The translations under genes were made by a program, and so were the position numbers. This document shows, piece by piece, positions 1 to 5,869 of a stretch of 7,568 nucleotides of DNA. The notes beneath the pieces were generated by a model that worked only from the letters and a program-made list of their open reading frames with translations, was not told the DNA's origin and did not search any database. Source of the stretch: an uncultured Coriobacteriaceae bacterium (lineage in GTDB: Bacteria > Actinomycetota > Coriobacteriia > Coriobacteriales > Eggerthellaceae); assembly GCA_900554945.1 (NCBI GenBank), contig USJN01000066.1, forward strand, positions 1 through 7,568. Direction: 5' to 3'. Within the stretch, counting starts at the first letter, position 1; each line of letters opens with the position of its first letter.

Positions 1-545
1 AGCGCGATCCACAAGCACCCCGCCGTCAGACACATCGAGAAACCGAGAAGCCCCACGAGCAGCGTGTACGGGGTGATGAGCCCCAGAAGAGGGACGCCTG
101 AGTAATCCCCGTTCGCCGCCATGGGAATACCCGCGAACGCATTGCCCACGGCAACCCCGAGCAGAAGCGCCGGCAAGAACGATCCCACGATGAAGCACAC
201 GTCCCACACGCGCGACCAGCTGGCGTCATGGGCGCGGAATTCGAGCGAGACGGCGCGTACGATAAGCCCGAAGAGCACGAGCATCACCGCGAGGTAGAAG
301 CCCGAGAACGTCGTGGCGTATGCCGCGGGAAACGCCGCGAACAGCGCACCGCCCGCCGTGAGCAGCCAAACCTCGTTGCCGTCCCACACAGGGCCGATGC
401 TGCGGCGGATATACGCGCGCTCGGTCTCGTCCTTCGCGAGGACCGGGTAGAGCACGCCCGCGCCCAAGTCGAATCCGTCGAGCACGAAATAGCCCGCGAT
501 TAGCACGAAAATCAGAAAGAACCACAGTATCTGGAGAATCGTCAT
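1..545 (-). CDS. cydB: Cytochrome bd ubiquinol oxidase subunit II (partial, C-terminus beyond left edge)
   Basis: Membrane subunit that pairs with CydA in the quinol-oxidising, oxygen-reducing bd-type terminal oxidase. I translated the minus strand from the ATG at 545-543 and obtained 181 open residues that run off the window; family members are usually about 340-380 residues, so roughly half is visible. Diagnostic stretches are DGFDLGAG (residues 23-30) in the first membrane helix, GPVWDGNEVWLL (51-62) and EFR (102-104), with hydrophobic helices at about 6-22, 60-98, 115-138 and 155-180. The ATG overlaps the cydA stop codon by one base (TAATG), and the end of cydA supplies a GGTGAG ribosome site 5 nt upstream, so the two subunits are almost certainly translationally coupled. 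No internal stop or frameshift is seen. Whether cydC/cydD follow cannot be judged here. Confidence 0.96.
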   Translation of the reverse strand, partial: MTILQILWFFLIFVLIAGYFVLDGFDLGAGVLYPVLAKDETERAYIRRSIGPVWDGNEVWLLTAGGALFAAFPAAYATTFSGFYLAVMLVLFGLIVRAVSLEFRAHDASWSRVWDVCFIVGSFLPALLLGVAVGNAFAGIPMAANGDYSGVPLLGLITPYTLLVGLLGFSMCLTAGCLWIA

Positions 546-1984
546 TACTGCTCACCACCCTTTTCACCTGCACCGGCAACCGCAAGATTCCCATCGGCCG
601 CCTTCACGGCACCCTCATCGGGCCCCTGCTTCACGAAATGGGAGATGACGCGCACCCAGCCGATGAGAAGGAACAGGTACACCGCGAGGAACAGCGCCAG
701 CGTGATTAAAAGCTCGGGCGCCGACACAGATTGGGAAATCGCGTCGTTCGTCAGAAGAGCCACGCCGTCGGGACCGGTCGTCGAAGGATAGACAACCCAC
801 GGCTGACGGCCCACCTCCGCCGTGATCCAACCAACTTGAATGGCCACGAACGGGAACAGCGGCGAGATGACGAACAGCTTCTGCAGCCAGCGCATCGAGC
901 GGACGCGCCCCCCGCGCATGGTGAAGACAATCGCGAGGATCGCCGTCACCATGATGAGCCCATACATGGCAACCATCAGGTGATATGTTTGGAACACGAG
1001 GTTCACGGGCTGATCGGCGACGTTCATATCGGAGTACTTCCCCTCCTGCGCGAGCGAATGCAGGCCCTTGTACTCGGTATCCCACGTGCCGGTTGCAAGG
1101 AAGCTCGTCCCGCCGGGAATCGCGAACGGGGTGATCACTTTCTCGTTTTCCTCGTCCACCCAACCGAATGCGTAGAGCGGCGGCACTTCGTCGTTGTACA
1201 TGCCCTCCATCATGGCGAGCTTGGTGGGCTGCTCTTCGGACACCTGAACGGCGGACGCGTGCGCGGTCACGATCATGGCGCACGAGGCGACGATGCCGAC
1301 AACAGCACCGATGCGCACCGTTTTCATGGCGAAGTCGGTGTGCTTGTTCTTGAGCAGGTACCATCCGCCCAAGGCGAGTGATGTGAACGCACCGATGATC
1401 AGCAACGCAACGATCACGTGGAAGTAGCGCGGGGCAATCGAGGGGTTCATGGCTGCTGCGAGGAAGTCGGTGATAATAGCCTTCTTCCCATCGGCTGCGA
1501 GCTCGGCGCCGGCGGGCGTCTGCATCCACGAGTTAGCGATGAGGATCCAGAGCGCACTCAAAAGGGAGCCTGCCCACACAAGCCATGCCGACACGGTGTA
1601 GAACTTGGGCGAGACTTTGTTGCGGCCGAACAGCAGCACGCCCAAGAACACCGACTCCAGGAAGAAGGCGAACAGCGCCTCTGCGGCAAGCGGGGCGCCG
1701 AAGATGTCGCCTACAAAGCGCGAGTAATCTGCCCAGTTCGTGCCGAAGGAGAACTCCATCGTGATGCCCGTCGCCACACCGATGGCGAACGTCGCGGTGA
1801 AGATCTTCACCCAAAGGCGCACCGCCGCGCCGTCCTTCTCGTCGCGCGAGCGGTAGTACTTCGTCGCGAAAATCGCCGTGATCAGGCCCAGCCCGATCGA
1901 GAGCGGGACGAATATGAAGTGGTACGCAACGGTGAGCGCAAACTGGATACGTGAGAGCAAAGCAACGTCGGTCAAGATATCCAT
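545..1984 (-). CDS. cydA: Cytochrome bd ubiquinol oxidase subunit I
   Basis: Haem-bearing, quinol-oxidising subunit of cytochrome bd oxidase in the cytoplasmic membrane; it gives high-affinity oxygen reduction, in anaerobes often serving oxygen removal. 479 residues with about nine membrane helices. By comparison with my recollection of the E. coli protein, H22 matches the haem b595 ligand H19, H189 matches the b558 ligand H186, and M337 matches the other b558 ligand M393. E102 and E110 match E99 and E107, and GRQPW at 392-396 with E390 matches the W/E/R cluster around 445-451. TKLAMME (254-260) holds the Q-loop Lys and Glu. The Q-loop is the short type, which explains the length against 522 in E. 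coli. A histidine (H335) stands two residues before M337 where E. coli has an arginine. I chose the ATG at 1984 because AGGAGGGGG lies just upstream; the in-frame ATG at 2008 has no ribosome site. Confidence 0.97.
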   Translation of the reverse strand: MDILTDVALLSRIQFALTVAYHFIFVPLSIGLGLITAIFATKYYRSRDEKDGAAVRLWVKIFTATFAIGVATGITMEFSFGTNWADYSRFVGDIFGAPLAAEALFAFFLESVFLGVLLFGRNKVSPKFYTVSAWLVWAGSLLSALWILIANSWMQTPAGAELAADGKKAIITDFLAAAMNPSIAPRYFHVIVALLIIGAFTSLALGGWYLLKNKHTDFAMKTVRIGAVVGIVASCAMIVTAHASAVQVSEEQPTKLAMMEGMYNDEVPPLYAFGWVDEENEKVITPFAIPGGTSFLATGTWDTEYKGLHSLAQEGKYSDMNVADQPVNLVFQTYHLMVAMYGLIMVTAILAIVFTMRGGRVRSMRWLQKLFVISPLFPFVAIQVGWITAEVGRQPWVVYPSTTGPDGVALLTNDAISQSVSAPELLITLALFLAVYLFLLIGWVRVISHFVKQGPDEGAVKAADGNLAVAGAGEKGGEQ

Positions 1985-1991
1985 AACGCAA

Positions 1992-2000
1992 CCCCCTCCT
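1992..2000 (-). promoter_or_regulatory. Ribosome binding site deciding the cydA start
   Basis: AGGAGGGGG on the minus strand, ending 7 nt before the ATG at 1984. It is strong and would lie inside the coding region if the upstream ATG at 2008 were used, so it decides the start in favour of MDILTD. Confidence 0.85.
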
Positions 2001-2002
2001 CT

Positions 2003-2014
2003 TCGCATATGCGA
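2003..2014. repeat. Perfect 12-bp palindrome in the cydA leader
   Basis: TCGCATATGCGA reads the same on both strands and lies directly upstream of the cydA ribosome site. Part of it (ATATGCGA) recurs at 2165-2172, just past the folC stop. As RNA it could only form a loopless hairpin, so a protein site or chance are the alternatives. The function is unknown. Confidence 0.4.
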
Positions 2015-2041
2015 TGGTTGATTATTGGATGTCAGGATAGC

Positions 2042-2092
2042 ACATTATCGATAACAGTTCTCATTATTATTGGGAACTATTTTCGATAATGT
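2042..2092. promoter_or_regulatory. Near-perfect 21-bp inverted repeat, candidate operator of cydAB
   Basis: The left arm 2042-2062 and right arm 2072-2092 match as inverted copies at 18 of 21 positions around a 9-nt centre (ATTATTATT, 2063-2071). The outer part of each arm, ACATTATCGA, is identical, and the left arm contains the self-palindrome TTATCGATAA (2045-2054). The stretch is an AT-rich island in GC-rich DNA. The proposed cydA -10 box occupies the centre and the -35 box overlaps the outer end of the right arm, an arrangement that suits a repressor or other regulator binding on both sides. It does not fit the Rex (TTGTGA..TCACAA) or FNR (TTGAT..ATCAA) patterns. The regulator is not identified. 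As RNA read through from folC it could also fold into a hairpin, but no T-run follows it. Confidence 0.6.
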
Positions 2093-2095
2093 CAC
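2066..2095 (-). promoter_or_regulatory. Candidate sigma-70-type promoter of cydAB
   Basis: On the minus strand GTGACA (2095-2090, 5 of 6 to TTGACA) and AATAAT (2071-2066, 5 of 6 to TATAAT) are separated by 18 bp. Transcription would begin near 2059, giving a leader of about 75 nt before the cydA ATG. It is inferred from consensus match, AT-richness and position only. Confidence 0.5.
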
Positions 2096-2189
2096 TTACA
2101 GGAAATCCCTCTGCAAGCGAACAGCAAAAGCCTAGCCCCGTCGCGCGCAGTAGCCAAGCGCCGTATATGCGAAATGTTGTCGGGAAACC

Positions 2190-3695
2190 CTACGGCTGCA
2201 AAGAGTTGCTATCCGCAGAGCGAAGAAACGCCGCCTTGACATCGGCAATCGAATAGAGGCTGCCGAATGCGCAGATAAGGCCTTCGGAGCCGGCGATTTT
2301 GCGCGCAGCAGAGACGGCATCGTCGAAATCGCCCGCAACCTCAACCGTTGCGCGAGCGCCGAGTTCACCGCATGTCTCGCGAATCGCCTCAGCGAGATCG
2401 GCCGCATCGAGAGCACGCGGATTAGGCGGCGTCACGCACACGAAGGCACTCGCCAGCGGCGCGACTGCCCGTAGCATCGAGCGATAGTCTTTATCGGCAA
2501 GAATGCCCACAAGGAATACTGGCCGCTTATCGGGGAAAACATCCCGCAGCGAATCGACGAGCACGCCCGCGCCCTGCGGGTTGTGGCCGCCATCGATCAC
2601 CACGGTCGGCATACCCGCCGGTTGATCAAGCGCCTCGAAGCGCGCAGGCCACCGCGTTTCGGCAATTCCGCGCGCGATAGCCTCATCAGGAATCTCCCAG
2701 CCGCGCTCGCGCAGCGCACCAGCTATCTCGATAGCCATCGCCGCGTTCGAGGGCTGATACGACCCCAAAAGCCGCGTTGCGTACTCCCGCCCGCGATACG
2801 AGAACTGACGCATGGGAAGAGTCCCCTCAACCTGCGACATGGGGGTTCGGTGGACATCAATTGACGAACTCGCCTGGAGCTTCTGCGTGGGGACGGCGTG
2901 CTCCGCGCGCAGTTCCGCAGCGAAGCGAGGACTGTCTGAGCACGGAGTATGCCCCTCATGCTCAAGAGCGGTGCCACGAGCCAACAGCGCCGCGCCCCTC
3001 GTCACCTTCCCCACCGAAAGCAGCGAGAAATCAGGCACGACAAGCTTATCGCCCACGCGCCGTGCCGCATCTTCCACCACTTCCATGGCGGAAGGATCCT
3101 GCGGCCACGACACCACGGTTGAACCCTTCTTCACGATGCCCGCCTTCTCGTGGGCAATCTCGGCAAGCGTGTTGCCGAGCAGGTTCGTATGGTCGAGCGC
3201 AATCGACACGATTGCCGCAACCTCGGGCGCAGCGATGACGTTAGTGGAATCGAGCCGACCGCCAAGCCCCACTTCGAGCACCACGATATCGCAGCCGACG
3301 TGCGCGAAATGCACGAGCGCCACAGCAGTCATCAGCTCGAACTCGGTGGGGTGCTCGCCACCTTCCGCTTCCATCGCCTCGGCACACTCCCGCACACGAA
3401 GCGTTGCAGCCGTGAGGTCCTCATCCGAGATGTTGCGCCCGTTCACACGGATGCGCTCATGGAAGGTCTCCACGTAGGGGCTCGTGAAAAGCCCCGTCTT
3501 AAAGCCCGCCTCCGCAAGGATTGACGCCGTGAAGGCGCAGGTCGACCCCTTGCCGTTCGTGCCGGCGACATGGACGAACTTCAAGCGGTCCTGAGGGCGC
3601 CCCAGCCGATCGAGAAGCTCGCGGATGCGCTCAAGGCCGAGCCGGGACGTCAGCCAACGAGGCGTGTTGATGTATTCGATTGCGTCGAAAGGCAT
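2190..3695 (-). CDS. folC: Folylpolyglutamate synthase / dihydrofolate synthase (FolC) with in-frame insert
   Basis: Cytoplasmic Mur-ligase-family enzyme that uses ATP to add glutamate to folates and, in many bacteria, also to dihydropteroate. 501 residues against about 420-440 usual. Motifs in order: P-loop GTNGKGS (45-51), LFTSPY (69-74), LEVGLGGRLDSTN (140-152), DHTNLLG (168-174), HEKAGI (182-187; K184 is the expected carbamylated lysine), RWPARFE (348-354; usually WPGRFE), DGGHNPQG (368-375) and FGSLY (477-481). The excess length is explained by an insert of about 60 residues (about 234-294) between the central ATPase domain and the conserved SYRGREYATRLLGSYQPSNAAMA segment. All catalytic motifs on both sides are intact and in frame, so the gene is probably functional. 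The start is supported by AGGTGG a few bases before the ATG; 12 nt separate it from the UDG stop. It is the last gene of the alr-UDG-folC block. I see no convincing terminator after it. Confidence 0.95.
   Translation of the reverse strand: MPFDAIEYINTPRWLTSRLGLERIRELLDRLGRPQDRLKFVHVAGTNGKGSTCAFTASILAEAGFKTGLFTSPYVETFHERIRVNGRNISDEDLTAATLRVRECAEAMEAEGGEHPTEFELMTAVALVHFAHVGCDIVVLEVGLGGRLDSTNVIAAPEVAAIVSIALDHTNLLGNTLAEIAHEKAGIVKKGSTVVSWPQDPSAMEVVEDAARRVGDKLVVPDFSLLSVGKVTRGAALLARGTALEHEGHTPCSDSPRFAAELRAEHAVPTQKLQASSSIDVHRTPMSQVEGTLPMRQFSYRGREYATRLLGSYQPSNAAMAIEIAGALRERGWEIPDEAIARGIAETRWPARFEALDQPAGMPTVVIDGGHNPQGAGVLVDSLRDVFPDKRPVFLVGILADKDYRSMLRAVAPLASAFVCVTPPNPRALDAADLAEAIRETCGELGARATVEVAGDFDDAVSAARKIAGSEGLICAFGSLYSIADVKAAFLRSADSNSLQP
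2814..2996 (-). repeat. In-frame palindromic insert within folC
   Basis: About 183 nt (FolC residues about 234-294) with no counterpart in the family as I know it. The encoded peptide is low in hydrophobic patterning and reads like translated repeat DNA (for example TPMSQVEGTLPM). The DNA contains a 67-nt imperfect hairpin (2889-2955), a small GGGA-AGAG-TCCC hairpin (2814-2825) and a GTTCG/CGAAC pair (2845-2849 with 2865-2869). CCCCTCA occurs at 2823-2829 and again at 2952-2958, exactly 129 bp or 43 codons apart; the longer matches GAGT-CCCCTCA and GAGT-ATG-CCCCTCA suggest a duplicated boundary. The exact ends are uncertain. The alternative is a lineage-specific loop that happens to be GC-palindromic. 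Confidence 0.5.
2889..2955. repeat. Long imperfect hairpin inside the folC insert
   Basis: GGGG (2889-2892) pairs with CCCC (2952-2955). CGTGCTC (2897-2903) pairs perfectly with GAGCACG (2938-2944), and CAGTTCC (2910-2916) pairs with GGACTG (2929-2934) with one bulge. The loop is 2917-2928. The symmetry is far greater than expected in ordinary coding DNA and resembles REP-like or other palindromic bacterial repeats. Confidence 0.6.
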
Positions 3696-3707
3696 GCTTC
3701 CACCTTT

Positions 3708-4430
3708 TTAGAGAAGTTTTTGCTGCGAGAACGATTCATTCTCTTTTGCTGGAGAAGGCTGCGGCGCAACCTCCAACTCATCAGGGGGAACAGCAGCGAC
3801 CGAGCGCACTTGCGGCACCCCGTCTTCCCCACCTGGCTGCGAGCCATCGGGGGCAGCGACAACGATACCCGCCTGTCGCAAAAGCTCGCCGAGCGTCGCA
3901 AAATCGTTCTCCAACGCCTCACGCTTGCTGCCGTCGTAGAGCGCGGCCGCGGGATGGTAAATCGGGAAGACGCTGAAGCGGCCCGCATGCTGCAAGGTTC
4001 CATGCAGCCGCGTGATTCCCACCTCGGTCTTCAGGATGAACTGCGTGGCGAACTTGCCGAGCGTCACGATGAAGTCGGGCATGATGGTTCGCGTCTGTTC
4101 GCGCAGGAAAGGCGCGCACAGCTCGATCTCCTCAGGCCTGGGGTCGCGATTTCCGGGAGGGCGGCATTTCAGCACGTTCGCGATGTAGACGTCGTCGCGG
4201 GAAAGCCCCGCGATCGCAAGCAGGTCGTTGAGCATGTGCCCGGCGGCGCCCACGAATGGCTCGCCCTGTAAATCCTCATTGCGACCAGGCGCTTCCCCCA
4301 CGAAAAGCACACGGGCGCGAGGGTTTCCCACCCCGAACACCGTTTGCGTGCGCCCCTGCGAAAGCGGGCAGCGGCGACAAGCTTCCACCGCGGCGCGAAT
4401 CTCGGGAAGGGGTATGTGCGGCTTGCCCAT
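3708..4430 (-). CDS. Family 4 uracil-DNA glycosylase with [4Fe-4S] cluster
   Basis: Base-excision repair enzyme that removes uracil arising in DNA from cytosine deamination or dUMP incorporation. 240 residues. Four cysteines in the family 4 spacing (C18, C21, C89, C105) should hold the iron-sulphur cluster. The active-site motif GEAPG (45-49) with E46, the uracil-pocket stretch GEPFVGAAG (56-64, F59 expected to stack on the base), NVLKCRPPGNRDP (85-97) and HPAA (159-162) are all present. The catalytic domain ends near residue 190; residues about 192-240 form a Pro/Glu/Gln-rich tail that looks disordered. The ATG follows the alr stop with no base between (TAGATG), with GAAGGTG about 11 nt upstream, so translation is probably coupled to alr. 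Its folC neighbour 12 nt downstream suggests one transcript. Some annotations call this family SPO1 DNA polymerase-related; family 5 is less likely given the GEAPG motif. Confidence 0.93.
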   Translation of the reverse strand: MGKPHIPLPEIRAAVEACRRCPLSQGRTQTVFGVGNPRARVLFVGEAPGRNEDLQGEPFVGAAGHMLNDLLAIAGLSRDDVYIANVLKCRPPGNRDPRPEEIELCAPFLREQTRTIMPDFIVTLGKFATQFILKTEVGITRLHGTLQHAGRFSVFPIYHPAAALYDGSKREALENDFATLGELLRQAGIVVAAPDGSQPGGEDGVPQVRSVAAVPPDELEVAPQPSPAKENESFSQQKLL

Positions 4431-5660
4431 CTATACGTACACCTTCGGCAGGCGCATTCCAAAGGCGCAGGCCAGCTCGTAGTGGATCGTGCCGAGCTTG
4501 TTCGCCATGTCGTCAAGCGTCACCACGGAATCTCCCTGACGGCCGACGATGACCACCTCGTCGCCAATCTGCGGGTCGAGGCGGCGGCGGGTGCCGTACG
4601 TGCGCAAGTCGACCTCGAACATGCACTGGTCCATGCAGATGTTGCCAACCTGGCGCACGCGCGTGCCGTCGACGATGAAGTCGGTGCGGCCGGAAAGACC
4701 GCGGTTCAAGCCGTCCGCATAGCCGACGGGCACCGTGCAGATCTTCACGCTGCCGGGGCTGCGGTAATTCAACCCATAGCTCACGCCCTCGCTCATGGGA
4801 AGCGTGCGCGTGTCGGTGATGCGCGCATGGACGCTCATCGCGGGCTTGAGGTTGATCATCGAGCGCGTCTCCTGGCAGGTGTGCAGACCGTAGAGCGACA
4901 CGCCCCACCGCACCATGTCGAAGTGGACCTGCGGATAGCGGACCGTCGCGGCGGAGTTCGCGCAGTGCACGATGCCAGGGTCGATGCCCACCTCGCGCAG
5001 TGCGGAAATCGCCTCCGTGAAGCGCTTCACCTGGATGCCGAAGTCGAGCGTTCCCTCGCAGTCCGCCGTCGCGAAGTGCGTGAACGTGCCCACCAGATCG
5101 AGCGCACGATGGAAGCTCACCTTCCGCATGAAATCGACCACATTGTCATAGCGTACGCCGATGCGGTTCATGCCCGTGTTCACCGCCAGGTGGAACGGTG
5201 CGCGAATGCCGTACTCGTCGGCCTTCTCGGCGTAGGCGATGGCAAACTCGGGCGTGTAGATGGACGGCATGATCTTGTAGGCGAGCAGCAGGGGCGCCGC
5301 CGTAGCAGGGGGCTCGGACAGAAGCACGATCGGGGCTCCCACCATGCCCTCGCGCAGCTTGATGCCCTCGTCTACCGTAGCGACGGCCAGGTAGTTCGCG
5401 CCCGATTGCAACGCGGTCTTCGCAACACGCACAGCACCGTGGCCGTACGCGTCGGACTTCACCACGGCGAGAAGGCGCGTGCTCGGCTTGATGAGCGATC
5501 GCGCGACACCGACGTTGTGGCGGATGGCCGAAAGATCGATTTCCACCCATGACCAGCGACGATCGGTTTCAGGAATCAGGGCGAGCTGGTCGGGATCGAA
5601 CACGGGCTTTTCCGCCTGCTCATCCTGGGCGCCAGCCGCGCTCGTCTGATCGGGGGCCAT
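4431..5660 (-). CDS. alr: Alanine racemase (PLP-dependent)
   Basis: Interconverts L- and D-alanine in the cytoplasm, supplying D-Ala for peptidoglycan. 409 residues, close to the usual 360-400. The N-terminal barrel has VVKSDAYGHGA (66-76) with K68 as the PLP lysine. Further motifs are MNRIG (164-168), RWGVSLYGLH (251-260, R251 near the cofactor ring), GVSYGLNYRSP (292-302) with Y295 as the second catalytic base, VPVGYADGLNR (310-320), NICMDQCMFEV (340-350) and the C-terminal YELACAFGMRLPKVYV. I chose the ATG at 5660 because GGAGGT lies 8 nt upstream. The reading frame stays open to 5816, but that TTG falls in the loop of the upstream terminator, so the longest version is not credible; a GTG at 5744 remains possible. 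First gene of the alr-UDG-folC block. Confidence 0.95.
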   Translation of the reverse strand: MAPDQTSAAGAQDEQAEKPVFDPDQLALIPETDRRWSWVEIDLSAIRHNVGVARSLIKPSTRLLAVVKSDAYGHGAVRVAKTALQSGANYLAVATVDEGIKLREGMVGAPIVLLSEPPATAAPLLLAYKIMPSIYTPEFAIAYAEKADEYGIRAPFHLAVNTGMNRIGVRYDNVVDFMRKVSFHRALDLVGTFTHFATADCEGTLDFGIQVKRFTEAISALREVGIDPGIVHCANSAATVRYPQVHFDMVRWGVSLYGLHTCQETRSMINLKPAMSVHARITDTRTLPMSEGVSYGLNYRSPGSVKICTVPVGYADGLNRGLSGRTDFIVDGTRVRQVGNICMDQCMFEVDLRTYGTRRRLDPQIGDEVVIVGRQGDSVVTLDDMANKLGTIHYELACAFGMRLPKVYV

Positions 5661-5783
5661 CGCGCCAGACCTCCGTGCAGATTGTTGTTGCTGCTGTTGA
5701 GCTTTGCGAGCGAACCCCGTGAAGCCGTTGATGAGCTCCTCCACCGCTTCCAAGCCTTTCTCGTAACCTGTTATCGGTAGCAA
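5661..5783 (-). other. alr leader, open in the alr frame, with a CAA/CAG run
   Basis: About 117 nt would be transcribed before the chosen alr start. It has no stop in the alr frame and would encode a helical-looking stretch followed by six glutamines (CAA/CAG codons at about 5682-5699). If translation began at the GTG at 5744, with AAAGG about 10 nt upstream, Alr would gain 28 residues. I see no riboswitch-like fold. Either a plain leader or a real N-terminal extension. Confidence 0.35.
5669..5674 (-). promoter_or_regulatory. Ribosome binding site deciding the alr start
   Basis: GGAGGT on the minus strand, 8 nt before the ATG at 5660. It is the only strong ribosome site in the open stretch 5660-5816 at a proper distance from a start codon. 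Confidence 0.8.
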
Positions 5784-5792
5784 AGTATAGCA
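5784..5792 (-). promoter_or_regulatory. Extended -10 promoter of alr-UDG-folC
   Basis: TGC-TATACT on the minus strand (TATACT at 5789-5784, 5 of 6 to consensus, with the TGN extension) just after the terminator of the preceding block. No good -35 lies 16-18 bp upstream, which is tolerable for an extended -10. The start point would be near 5777. Confidence 0.5.
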
Positions 5793-5798
5793 CTCATG

Positions 5799-5837
5799 AA
5801 AAACGCGCCCGAGCAATCAGGCTGTTCGGGCGCGTTT
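5799..5837 (-). terminator. Rho-independent terminator after mog
   Basis: A perfect 12-bp stem (5801-5812 with 5826-5837, core CGCGCCCGA/TCGGGCGCG), a 13-nt loop, and a run of five T on the minus strand ending at 5799. It starts about 33 nt after the mog stop codon and separates the molybdenum cofactor genes from alr. On the plus strand only three T follow, so it acts mainly in the minus direction. Confidence 0.9.
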
Positions 5838-5869
5838 CGAAACAAAGCGGAAATAAAGCGGCAGAGAAA

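Noticed and set aside
731..1954. Plus-strand open frames antisense to cydA
   Set aside because: The products are Arg/His/Glu-rich with no domain, exactly opposite a highly conserved membrane protein gene.
1985..2008. Upstream ATG at 2008 as the cydA start
   Set aside because: It would place the strong ribosome site inside the coding region, has none of its own, and adds MRRGGGCV, which is not part of the family N-terminus.
2042..2092. Rex, FNR or Fur box
   Set aside because: The halves read ATTATC-GATAAT, not TTGTGA/TCACAA or TTGAT/ATCAA. Fur boxes have the reverse arrangement (GATAAT-n-ATTATC), and the similarity is only in base content.
2093..2189. Terminator after folC
   Set aside because: Only short GC pairings (GCGC with GCGC around 2140-2162) and no following T-run are seen.
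2814..2996. Frameshift or sequencing error as the cause of the odd FolC segment
   Set aside because: The conserved FolC motifs on both sides are in the same frame with no stop, so a compensated double error over 180 nt is less likely than an in-frame insert.
4344..5552. Plus-strand open frame of 402 codons
   Set aside because: It lies antisense to alr, which has clear catalytic motifs. The plus-strand product has a shadow composition (rich in Arg, His, Ala, Val), no recognisable domain and no ribosome site; it results from GC-rich codon use.
5768..5776. CGATAACAG shared between the alr leader and the cydA inverted repeat
   Set aside because: It is only nine bases, in the opposite orientation relative to the promoter and without the dyad partner; chance is adequate.
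5661..5816. TTG at 5816 as the alr start
   Set aside because: It falls in the loop of the preceding terminator and upstream of the proposed promoter, and it lacks a ribosome site; the ATG at 5660 has GGAGGT at 8 nt.
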